DNA from: Marinovum algicola
Lineage (GTDB): Bacteria > Pseudomonadota > Alphaproteobacteria > Rhodobacterales > Rhodobacteraceae
Assembly (NCBI RefSeq): GCF_900109145.1
Contig: NZ_FNYY01000004.1
Coordinates: 186,001-250,000, forward strand
Reading direction: 5' to 3'
Length of the DNA stretch: 64,000 bases
Positions 25,033 to 32,903 of the stretch are shown here, piece after piece (the first letter of the stretch is position 1; each line of letters opens with the position of its first letter). Both the position numbers and the translations under genes were made by a program. The notes below the pieces were generated by a model that was given only the letters and a program-made list of their open reading frames with translations, made no database searches and had not been told where the DNA came from.

Positions 25033-26970
25033 ATGAGCCAGACCACCGACCAGATGGAGCTTCGCGAAGAGGACATCCGGAAACACTACCCCGCCGCCAC
25101 GGCGCTTCTGACCGGGTTCGATCACACCCCGCGCATTGCCACCGCCACGGCTCCCGCAAGGGCGCAGGAGCGCTCCCCCGGCATTCCCCGCAGCTTGCGG
25201 TTCCGCTCCACCACCCCCGGCCTCGCCACCCGCCGCACCGCCGCCAAACACGGCGTCAGCCTGCGCGCCACGATCGAGGCGGCAGACGCCGACGATGCCC
25301 TTACGACGCCCCTGCAAGCCACCGCTTTGCACGCCCTGCGCCGCGCCATCGCCATCGCCCAGGCCATGGGCGAGGCCTATGCCGAGGCCACCGGCCTTGC
25401 CGATCTGAAACGCGCCAACCTCGCACATGCCCTGCCCGCCAACCGCAAGACCGAATTCTCCGAGCGTCTGAGTGCCGAGGCGCTGATCACCGCCCATTGC
25501 TGGGCCAATGCCACCGCCTATCTGCTGTCGCCCCACGCCTCCGAAACCAGCGTCGAGGTCGGCGAGGTCGAGGAGCTGATCCCCGACAATGCCCAGATCG
25601 CGCTGCACGGCCTCCTGTGGGAACTGGAACAGGACATCGACACCCACGCCCCCGACGATGCCCATCTGATTGCCACCCTGACTGCCTTTGCCGAGCAGGT
25701 GATGGACAAGGTGAGCTTGCGCAGCCAGGCCGCCCCCCACCTCGCGCCGTTCCAGAACGCGACGTGGCAGGTCGAGGCCGACGGTCTGACGATCCGCGGC
25801 TTCACCCCGGCGGCCAAGGCCAAATCCACCACGCTCACCATGACCTTCAAGAAGCCGCATGAGGTGGTCGGCAACCATATCGCCAAGTACCAGGCGATGA
25901 AGCTGTCCAAGATGCTGATGGCCTATGACTTCGACCGCCGGCTCAACCCCTTTGCCGAACTGGGCGGCTTCATTTTCACCTTCATGGGCGACGGCAAGCC
26001 GGGCACCGGCAAGACCACGCTGATCCAGATGATGGCCGGGCTGATCAACGACTATTGCAAGGTGGCCGACTACCCGTTCCGCTACCAGAATCTGTCAACT
26101 GACAACATCGACAGCTACCAGGGCAAATCGGGCCAGAACGCCAAGGCCTTCATCAACACGATCGTCGACCCGAACGTCATCGGCTTCGGCACCATCGACG
26201 ACATCGACCAGCTTGCCGGCAAACGCGGCGACCGGCAGTCCTCGGCCGGCCAGCACGAGATCACCGCCGTCCTGATGGAGAGCTTTGCCGGCGCCAATAC
26301 CGTGGTGCGCGGCAATTGCACCTTCGGCATGTTCTCGAACTACCCCGAGAACGTCGACGACGCGCTGCGCCAGCGCGCCGGGGCGCGGTTTCTCGTCGAC
26401 GGGCCGCAAACGCGCGAGGATTACATCGACATCCTGCATCTGCTGATGGGCAAGGGCCACGATATCCCCCTGGGCGACCACCAGGCCTTTGCCGCGCAAG
26501 AGATCAAACGCGCCGTCGCCGCCAGCTTCGAAAGCCACGCCCGTCCGCATGAGGAGGGCCTGCTGCGTGTCTTCGACCGGGTGCACGCGCAGGTCGGCGC
26601 GCTGGACACGATTGCCAGGATGGGCAGCTATCTGAAGGCCATCCAGCAGGCCGACCCGCGCTTTACCGGCCGGGCGATCAAGAACATCACCGATGCGGTC
26701 AAGGTGCGTTCGATGGATTTCGAGCTTCCGGACACATGGATGGAGGACCCGACGCTGTTCCTGCACCAGCCTTATGACACCAAATTGGCGATGATTTCCG
26801 AGCTGCGCGTGCCGGTGACGCCGGAGATGGTGATCCAGGAGATCAACCGCTACGCCGACAGCGAATTCCGCTACGCCGACAAATCCGACGAGGCGGCCAT
26901 CGCGGCCATGGTGCGGGAGTATGGCCGGCAGGAAGAGGCAAAGCGGCGATATCTGGAGGGCAAGGCGTGA
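25033..26970 (+). CDS. AAA+ ATPase of an uncharacterised module (gene 3)
   Basis: The 645-residue protein has a helical N-terminal region (to about 290) of unknown fold, then an AAA+ core. Walker A is GKPGTGKT at 321-328, preceded by FTFMGDG. Walker B-like IGFGTIDDID lies at 383-392, the sensor-1-like FSNYPEN has its Asn at 436, and arginine-finger candidates are Arg446 and Arg448 in ALRQRAGARF. It should work as a ring-forming remodelling ATPase. GGAGA precedes the ATG at 25033; the frame is open 16 codons earlier. The partner proteins are presumably its neighbours. Confidence 0.85.
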   Translation: MSQTTDQMELREEDIRKHYPAATALLTGFDHTPRIATATAPARAQERSPGIPRSLRFRSTTPGLATRRTAAKHGVSLRATIEAADADDALTTPLQATALHALRRAIAIAQAMGEAYAEATGLADLKRANLAHALPANRKTEFSERLSAEALITAHCWANATAYLLSPHASETSVEVGEVEELIPDNAQIALHGLLWELEQDIDTHAPDDAHLIATLTAFAEQVMDKVSLRSQAAPHLAPFQNATWQVEADGLTIRGFTPAAKAKSTTLTMTFKKPHEVVGNHIAKYQAMKLSKMLMAYDFDRRLNPFAELGGFIFTFMGDGKPGTGKTTLIQMMAGLINDYCKVADYPFRYQNLSTDNIDSYQGKSGQNAKAFINTIVDPNVIGFGTIDDIDQLAGKRGDRQSSAGQHEITAVLMESFAGANTVVRGNCTFGMFSNYPENVDDALRQRAGARFLVDGPQTREDYIDILHLLMGKGHDIPLGDHQAFAAQEIKRAVAASFESHARPHEEGLLRVFDRVHAQVGALDTIARMGSYLKAIQQADPRFTGRAIKNITDAVKVRSMDFELPDTWMEDPTLFLHQPYDTKLAMISELRVPVTPEMVIQEINRYADSEFRYADKSDEAAIAAMVREYGRQEEAKRRYLEGKA

Positions 26971-27304
26971 TCCCTGCGTTTTCCCGTCCCGGACCTGATC
27001 CGGGACCTCGTCGTGAAGTTGGCCAAGAGGCCCCGGATCCCGTCCGGGACGGCGCCAATGCGCCGAAGGCCGCACCCGAGCTAGAGAGCGCATACGGGTC
27101 GCCGGGTAAATGCGCCCGCCTTGAAGCATCGATGTCGCGCGACACCGCCGTTGCGCTTTCCGGGGGAGGGTTCGAGGGCCGCTCCGAACCGATATGGGGT
27201 AGCGTTTCGCCCGAGAAAGGTCGGAGACCCAGACGGCCGCGGCCCAGGTGCACCCGGGTAGACCAAATGCCGGAAGAAAATACAATTTGGAAAAAGGATC
27301 GAGC
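26971..27304. other. 334-base gap with two REP-like hairpins
   Basis: The first part holds two repeat-family hairpins, GTCCCGGA-CCTGA-TCCGGGAC (26986-27006) and CCCGGA-TCCCG-TCCGGG (27032-27048). The rest, to the AT-rich gene at 27305, has no recognised gene and shifts towards lower GC after about 27260. It may be the left flank of an insertion into the module. Confidence 0.6.
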
Positions 27305-27979
27305 ATGCACGAAATCGATTTTTCCTCAGTGGACAGAGCGAACCAATCTAGACTGGTGCTGGCGTACCGCTCGGCATCTCTGCTCGCTTCGGTTGCCTAT
27401 CATCCATCAGGCTCGGAAGAAGAAGAAATTGCCGCAGCTCAATTGTGCAAAATTACCTCTGCGCTGGTTGGGGGTCTGGCGGTTCTAGCCAAAACTAAGA
27501 ATGCATACTGCGTAGCAGCGATTGCGCGTCAACTAGTCGAGGTCGAATACTTAATGTATGCTTTCTATAAAGGTCATAGAGCGTTCAAAGAATGGTTCCA
27601 GTCTTCAAAAAAGGAACGATTGAACTCTTGGTCACCTCGTCATTTCTACAACATTCCGGGCAGCCCTTTCTCAAAAGAGGAATACGGCGATCATTGTGAC
27701 TTCGGTGGACATCCAACGCCAAACGGCGTGAAGTTGACCGCATTTTCCGATAGCGAATGCGAAGAACTCTTTTGTGAAGCACTGCAACACGTTCATAAAA
27801 TTATGCTTTATCTGCACAAGTGGATTGCAGAAAATTATCCCGTGCGAGGAACACTTGAAACTAATGAGTGGGCCAATCTGGGGTTAGACTTTCAAAGATT
27901 CTTCAAAGAAGACCCAACTTACAAATCTATATTATTTCGCTTTGAAAAATGGACACTCGACGGGCAGCCACGGAAATGA
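27305..27979 (+). CDS. AT-rich inserted gene, helical protein of unknown function
   Basis: The 224-residue protein is encoded by clearly AT-rich DNA with codons such as AAA, AAT, TTA and ATA that its neighbours avoid, which suggests recent acquisition. It is mainly helical; the pattern ARQLVEVEYLMYAFYKG followed by a Trp- and Tyr-rich segment and CDFGGHP recalls DUF5677-like proteins, an uncertain match. AAGGA lies 6 bases before the ATG. AT-rich composition stops near 27957, about 20 bases before its stop, and the stop overlaps the next start (ATGA). It may be a passenger, possibly a defence gene. Confidence 0.75.
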   Translation: MHEIDFSSVDRANQSRLVLAYRSASLLASVAYHPSGSEEEEIAAAQLCKITSALVGGLAVLAKTKNAYCVAAIARQLVEVEYLMYAFYKGHRAFKEWFQSSKKERLNSWSPRHFYNIPGSPFSKEEYGDHCDFGGHPTPNGVKLTAFSDSECEELFCEALQHVHKIMLYLHKWIAENYPVRGTLETNEWANLGLDFQRFFKEDPTYKSILFRFEKWTLDGQPRK

Positions 27980-29310
27980 ACCGCCTCATCCAATCCGGCC
28001 TCATGTTCGGCAACCTGATCCGCGTCGACAGCCCCGCGCTCATCGACCGTTACAACCGCGCGCTCCAGCATCTGACCGGGCAGCAGACCGCCCTCACGGA
28101 ATTCCACATCGACATCTCCGGCTTCTCCCCGGAAATCGGCGACGAGCTGGGCGATCCGCTCTATCTCAATCACCATGGCGTCAACCGGCAGTTCATCCTG
28201 CTCACCACCGAGCAGAAGACCGCGCCGCTGCTCGATGCCACCTTCTCCACCAGCCGCACCATTCTCAGACAGTTCATCGAAACCAACGAGGCCCAGCTCT
28301 TTGCGCTCACCGCCCGCGATGCCGTCGCCGGCGAGTTGGTGAATTCGGTCTTCAGCCTGACCACGCCCGCCCGCCTGCTCGACATCCGCAAGATCACCGT
28401 CGAGGCCGACACCACCGGCGGCACGTTGCGGCAGGCGCGGGAGCTGGCGGAAATGGTCGATGAGTTCAAGACCCGCGAGGATGCCTGGTTCGATGACCCG
28501 CTGATCGCACGGATGATCGGCGCGGCGCGGAACACCGGCGACATCCTGCGCAACCCGGTGCTGCTCGAGACCATGAGCTTCGAGACGCAGAATTTCTGGA
28601 CCAGCCATTTCGGAGGCTGCTACCTGTTCCGCGCGGTCGATCGGCCGGCGCTGATCACCGCCGGCGACAAGACCGCGCTGCGAGACCTGCCGATCGGCGC
28701 GGTTTTCGACCTGTCGGACCGCAGCCGCATCGCCCGCTTTCTCGAAAGCAACCGCCTGGTCGAACCCATCGTCACCGCGCCCGGCCTCGACGCCGCCGCC
28801 ATCCTGCGGCAAAAGATGGATTTCGTCGTCGTCGACGCCGCCCAGGACGCCGGGATCGATCTCACCGGGGCGACGCGGCGCGACATCCGCCACCTGGCGC
28901 GGCGCCACGCCGGCCAATTGCCCGAGGCCTATCACGGGCTGGGCCGGCTGGTGCACTGGGCCGAGGGCGCCGGCGACTGGCCGCGCATCACCTCGGAGCA
29001 CCCGTCCTATTTCCTGTCGCTGCGCGCCGCCGACACGCCCGACCGCGACCTCGTCAACATGCTGCTGGCCGAGCTGGCCCCGCGCGACATCCGCCAGCTC
29101 TTCATCTGCCACAAGCAACTGTTCTATCAGCTCTATCGCGCCTGGTCCGAGACCAAGCGCAGCTATGTTGTCGATTTCCTGACCCGTGAATATCAGGTGG
29201 ACAAGGCCGGGGCGCGTGCCGCACTCTTTGGCCATGAGCCCCCGATGCAAGAGCCGGGCGACGACCTGATCGCCCGGGTCGGCCCCTGGGGCGCGGTAAA
29301 AGGACGTTAG
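27976..29310 (+). CDS. Conserved-looking protein of unknown function (AAA+ module, gene 4; DUF6638-like?)
   Basis: A 444-residue soluble protein with a mixed alpha/beta look: FHIDISGFSPEIGDELGD near residue 45, a central region with YLFRAVDRPALITAGDKTAL, and a C-terminal LFICHKQLFYQLYRAW. From memory it may belong to DUF6638, but this could not be checked. The ATG at 27976 overlaps the stop of the AT-rich gene. No good ribosome site is visible, which fits coupling to that gene or loss of the native signal by the insertion. Function unknown. Confidence 0.8.
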   Translation: MNRLIQSGLMFGNLIRVDSPALIDRYNRALQHLTGQQTALTEFHIDISGFSPEIGDELGDPLYLNHHGVNRQFILLTTEQKTAPLLDATFSTSRTILRQFIETNEAQLFALTARDAVAGELVNSVFSLTTPARLLDIRKITVEADTTGGTLRQARELAEMVDEFKTREDAWFDDPLIARMIGAARNTGDILRNPVLLETMSFETQNFWTSHFGGCYLFRAVDRPALITAGDKTALRDLPIGAVFDLSDRSRIARFLESNRLVEPIVTAPGLDAAAILRQKMDFVVVDAAQDAGIDLTGATRRDIRHLARRHAGQLPEAYHGLGRLVHWAEGAGDWPRITSEHPSYFLSLRAADTPDRDLVNMLLAELAPRDIRQLFICHKQLFYQLYRAWSETKRSYVVDFLTREYQVDKAGARAALFGHEPPMQEPGDDLIARVGPWGAVKGR

Positions 29311-29313
29311 ACG

Positions 29314-29589
29314 ATGCTGGCATTCCTGAAACTCGCGGGCCTGGGCTTTCTCCTTCTCACCGTGGTCTATATCTGCCTGTCGCTCTATTCCCGCGCGATC
29401 CGCCGCGACAAGCTCGAGGCGCAATGGGAGGCCGACGGTTTCGAAGGCGACGAGGCGACCCGCCGCTCCTTTGTCGAGGACGGGCTTGCCGAATACGACA
29501 AATCCCTGCGCCGCAAGCTGATCCTCGGGGTCTATGTCGTGCCGCTGGTGCTGATCACCGCGGTGATCTATTTCACCAACTTCCACTAG
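29314..29589 (+). CDS. Small two-span membrane protein (AAA+ module, gene 5)
   Basis: A 91-residue protein with membrane segments at about 7-26 and 70-88, joined by a charged loop containing RRDKLEAQWEADGFEGDE. It starts 4 bases after gene 4 ends, so it is in the same operon. The topology suggests a membrane anchor or partner for the soluble components. No functional motif is seen. Confidence 0.8.
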   Translation: MLAFLKLAGLGFLLLTVVYICLSLYSRAIRRDKLEAQWEADGFEGDEATRRSFVEDGLAEYDKSLRRKLILGVYVVPLVLITAVIYFTNFH

Positions 29590-29743
29590 CGTCCGCCGGC
29601 CCGGCCCCTCGCGGGCCGAACCATCGTCGCGCGCCCCTGTGTCGCGGTCTGAAAATCTCCGGCGGGCGGGCTCAAGCCGCCGGCAGATGTTTCCAAATGC
29701 CCGGCAAGGCACTACATATCCAGTAAATCACGGGGCCTCTCAC

Positions 29744-30382
29744 ATGCGTTACATCAAATGGTTTTTCATCCTGGCCTTCTGGGCCCTGGTTGGCGCCTTT
29801 TTCCACTACACCCTGCCGCAGCATGACGTGGCGCGTATCACCGATACCGAGATCCGCCGGGTGGATTTCGGCGAGAACTCGATTTTCTGGTCCAGCCCCG
29901 ACAGCGGCAATGCCACCGGTCAGGTCAACCGCGACGTCTTTTTCATCCAGACGATCCGCGACAATGGCCGGCCGATGGTCTATCGCAACGAGGATACCGG
30001 CTGGGGCTGGCCGCCCTATTTCAAGTTCGACACCGCCAACCTGCAAACCGAGGCCGCCGACCTGCGCTCGACCTCGGACAACCCGCGCTGGGTGGTGATC
30101 AGACATTACGGCTGGCGCAACGAATTTCTGTCGATCTATCCCAACGCCGTCGACGTGCGGCGGGTGGACAGCCCCGACGTGACGATCATCCCCTGGACCA
30201 ACATCATCATCCTGACGCTGACGGCGCTGGTGTTCTGGGCGATCTACGTGCGCTGGCGGCGGTTCCGCAGACGGCGCATCGATCCGATGCTCGAGGATGT
30301 CGAGGAAGGCTTTGCCGATGCCTCCGACGCGGTGAAAGGCACCGGAAGCCGGATGCGCGGCTGGTTCGGCGGCCGCAAGTAA
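29744..30382 (+). CDS. DUF1523-like membrane protein (AAA+ module, gene 6)
   Basis: A 212-residue protein with an N-terminal membrane segment (YIKWFFILAFWALVGAFFHY, residues 3-22), an extracytoplasmic domain of about 120 residues (VARITDTEIRRVDFGENS, RNEDTGWGWPPYFKFDT), a second membrane segment near 152-170 and a basic cytoplasmic tail. The domain pattern fits DUF1523, found in Rhodobacterales, with no known function. It follows gene 5 after 154 bases that hold only GC-rich inverted repeats. Inclusion in the module rests on position and strand. Confidence 0.75.
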   Translation: MRYIKWFFILAFWALVGAFFHYTLPQHDVARITDTEIRRVDFGENSIFWSSPDSGNATGQVNRDVFFIQTIRDNGRPMVYRNEDTGWGWPPYFKFDTANLQTEAADLRSTSDNPRWVVIRHYGWRNEFLSIYPNAVDVRRVDSPDVTIIPWTNIIILTLTALVFWAIYVRWRRFRRRRIDPMLEDVEEGFADASDAVKGTGSRMRGWFGGRK

Positions 30383-30388
30383 GCCCCC

Positions 30389-30847
30389 TCAGAAGGTCAG
30401 AACCTCGTCGCCTCGCTCCGGCAGGGGCGGCTGGGCGGCACCGGCAAGATCCGGCGCCCGGCGCAGCCTGCGGGGTGCGAGATCGCCGTCAAAACCGACG
30501 ATCCACATGGCATATTCGTCGGTCTCGTAATCCTGCACCGCCAGCCAGAGCCGCGCCTCTGTATCGATATGAAGCGCGATCGGCTCCCACTCCTCGATCG
30601 GCGGCCCGGCGACCCAGCCGAAGCGGTGCTTGCAGCCCGCGATCGCGGCACTGACCGCCTTGGGCAGCACCACCCGATCGAAGGCCCGCAGCCCCAGCCC
30701 GAGCATTGCGGCGGCGGCCGGCGGCGCCTCGGGCGCGTTGGAGCGCGGCAGGTCGGGGTCGGCGACGCTGACCGCCATGCCACGCCATCGGCCCAGCCAT
30801 TCGCTGACGCGACTGTCGGGGCGGAGCGTGGGCGGCTTGCGGGTCAA
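30389..30847 (-). CDS. Small protein of unknown function downstream of citrate synthase
   Basis: A 152-residue soluble protein beginning at a TTG (30847) that overlaps the citrate synthase stop as TTGA. The frame is open further upstream, but only inside the citrate synthase gene. The middle reads IEEWEPIALHIDTEARLWLAVQDYETDEYAMWIVGFDGD, a coherent strand-rich segment, so the frame looks real. No family was recognised. Confidence 0.6.
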   Translation of the reverse strand: MTRKPPTLRPDSRVSEWLGRWRGMAVSVADPDLPRSNAPEAPPAAAAMLGLGLRAFDRVVLPKAVSAAIAGCKHRFGWVAGPPIEEWEPIALHIDTEARLWLAVQDYETDEYAMWIVGFDGDLAPRRLRRAPDLAGAAQPPLPERGDEVLTF

Positions 30848-31980
30848 TCGCGGTCTCCCAGCGGCACATAGGCGCGCCGTTGCGGCCCGTTGTACAGGGT
30901 GAGCGGCCGGATCAGGATATTGCTCTGCTGCTGTTCGAGGCATTGCACGATCCATCCGGGCATCCGACCGATGGCAAAGATCGGCACGTAGAGATCCATC
31001 GGAATGCCATGCAATTGATAGACGACCCCAGAATAGAAATCCACGTTCACGTTCAGCCCGTGCCGGGCATAGGGCTGCATCGCCGTGACCACGGCCTGCA
31101 AGATCTCGTACCACTCCGGCGCGCCTTTTTCCTCGCCCAGCTTGCGCACGCCGTCGCGCATGTGGCGCGCGCGCGGGTCTTCGGCGCGATAGACCCGGTG
31201 GCCAAAGCCGGTAACCGGCTCCTTGGCGGCGCGCTTGGCCTTGACGTAGGCGGCGGCGTTCTCCGGCGTGCCGATCTCGCGCACCATCTTCATCACGTCC
31301 TCGGCGGCGCCGCCGTGCGCCGGCCCGGCCAGCGTGGCCAGGGCGGTGACGATGGCCCCGTGCAGATTGGCCTCGGTGCCGACGGTGACCCGGGCGGCGA
31401 AGGACGAGGCATTGGCGCCGTGCTCGGCGTGCAGGATGAAATCGACATCGGCCAGCCGTGCCGCCTCGGCCGAGGGTTTCTCGCCGGTCAGCATCCAGAG
31501 CCAGTTGGCGGCATGACCCAGCGCCGGATCGGGCGCCACCGGGTCGCGGCCGTTGCGGATGGCCTCATGCGCGGCAATGATCATCGGCACCTGGGCGGTG
31601 AGACGGATGCCGTTGCGCAGAAAGGCCTCCGCGCCGGTTTCGCGGCTGTCCGGCTCCAGCGCCGCCAGCGCCGAGACGGCGGTGCGCAACACATCCATCG
31701 GGTGGCCGTCGGCCGTGGCGCGAATGATCTCATGCACTGCCGCCGGCAGGTGCCGAGCGGCCCTGAGCGCGGCGTCGAAGGCGTCCAGCTCTGCGGCGCC
31801 GGGCAATTCGCCATGGATCAGCAGATAGCAGACCTCCTCGAAGGTGCTGTGCTCGGCCAGATCATGGATCGTGTAGCCCCGGTACAGCAGTTCGCCGGCC
31901 CGCCCGTCGATATGGCTGACGCCGGAGCGTTCAAAGTAGATGCCCTTGAGGCCCCGGTTGATCTTCACGTCGTCAGTCAT
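30844..31980 (-). CDS. Citrate synthase / 2-methylcitrate synthase family protein
   Basis: The 378-residue protein is a short type II citrate synthase of the kind shared by citrate and 2-methylcitrate synthases. Catalytic regions are present: HAEHGANASSFAARV (His), GFGHRVYRAEDPRA (His) and VNVDFYSGVVYQLHGIP (Asp). It condenses acetyl-CoA (or propionyl-CoA) with oxaloacetate. Of the two adjacent ATG codons, the one at 31980 is preferred by distance from AGGAG. Its start is only 32 bases from the divergent phosphate acyltransferase start. Which acyl-CoA it prefers cannot be told from sequence. Confidence 0.85.
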   Translation of the reverse strand: MTDDVKINRGLKGIYFERSGVSHIDGRAGELLYRGYTIHDLAEHSTFEEVCYLLIHGELPGAAELDAFDAALRAARHLPAAVHEIIRATADGHPMDVLRTAVSALAALEPDSRETGAEAFLRNGIRLTAQVPMIIAAHEAIRNGRDPVAPDPALGHAANWLWMLTGEKPSAEAARLADVDFILHAEHGANASSFAARVTVGTEANLHGAIVTALATLAGPAHGGAAEDVMKMVREIGTPENAAAYVKAKRAAKEPVTGFGHRVYRAEDPRARHMRDGVRKLGEEKGAPEWYEILQAVVTAMQPYARHGLNVNVDFYSGVVYQLHGIPMDLYVPIFAIGRMPGWIVQCLEQQQSNILIRPLTLYNGPQRRAYVPLGDRD

Positions 31981-32012
31981 CATGGTCTCCTGGAAATGCG
32001 GAAAGGCGGGGC

Positions 32013-32861
32013 ATGGCAGTTCTTGAAAAGGCATATGAGGCCGTGCGCGGGCGCGGAGCCCGCGTGGTCTTCCCCGAGATCGACGAGCCACGCGTCGCCG
32101 AGGCCTGCGCGCGGCTGCGCCGGCAGGGCCTGGCCGAGCCGGTGGGCCTGGGCCCGGTGAGCGAGGCGCAGATCGCGGCACTGGCGGCCAACCGTGGCAT
32201 GAAGGAAGGGATCGCCCGGCGGATGCTGACGCGGCCGCTGATCCGGGCGGCGGCGATGGTGGCGGCGGGCGAGGCGGATGCCATGGTCGCCGGCGCCGAC
32301 AGCCCGACCGCCAAGGTGATCGAGGCGGCCGGGTTGGCCATCGGCCTGGCAGAGGGCGTGGCGCAGCCCTCGTCGTTCTTTGTCATGGTCTTTCCCGACG
32401 GGGGCGAGATCATCTTTGCCGATTGCGCGGTCACCGTCGCCCCGGATGCCAGGGGCCTGACCGCCATCGCCCTGGCGTCGGCAGCCTCCTGCGAGGCGCT
32501 GCTCGGCCCGGCGCGCGTCGCGCTCTTGTCGTATTCCACCGGCCGCAGCGGCAGCGGGCCCGGCGTCGAAATGGTGCGCGCGGCGGCCGAGGCCACCGGC
32601 TTTCTCGGGCCGGTCCAGGCGGATGCGGCACTCAATGCGCGGATCGCGGCAAAGAAGGGGGCGGGCGCGGGCGATGCCAATGTGCTGATCTTCCCTTCTC
32701 TGGACGCAGGCAACATCGCCTACAAGCTGGCGCAGGAACTGGCCGGCGCCCAGGCCATCGGCCCCTTCCTGCAAGGGTTCCGCCGCCCGGTCTGCGATCT
32801 CAGCCGCGGGGCGACGGTCGCGGATATCGTCGCCGCAACCGTGGTGACGTTGGCGCTTTAG
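32013..32861 (+). CDS. pta: Phosphate acyltransferase, compact Pta
   Basis: A 282-residue phosphotransacetylase catalytic domain: ARVVFPEIDEPRV, ADAMVAGADSPTAKVIEAA, FFVMVFPDGGEIIFADCAV, LLSYSTGRSGSGPGVEMV and NVLIFPSLDAGNIAYKLAQEL. It converts acetyl phosphate and CoA to acetyl-CoA. It is shorter than the usual domain of about 320 residues, with a shortened region around residues 65-85. The neighbouring Xsc makes acetyl phosphate, so this enzyme would return that carbon to acetyl-CoA. Unusually it is convergent with xsc rather than in the same operon. Confidence 0.88.
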   Translation: MAVLEKAYEAVRGRGARVVFPEIDEPRVAEACARLRRQGLAEPVGLGPVSEAQIAALAANRGMKEGIARRMLTRPLIRAAAMVAAGEADAMVAGADSPTAKVIEAAGLAIGLAEGVAQPSSFFVMVFPDGGEIIFADCAVTVAPDARGLTAIALASAASCEALLGPARVALLSYSTGRSGSGPGVEMVRAAAEATGFLGPVQADAALNARIAAKKGAGAGDANVLIFPSLDAGNIAYKLAQELAGAQAIGPFLQGFRRPVCDLSRGATVADIVAATVVTLAL

Positions 32862-32903
32862 CCGGGCCCTTTCCCCTTGGCGGATCAGGGCCCCGCCCCG
32901 CCG

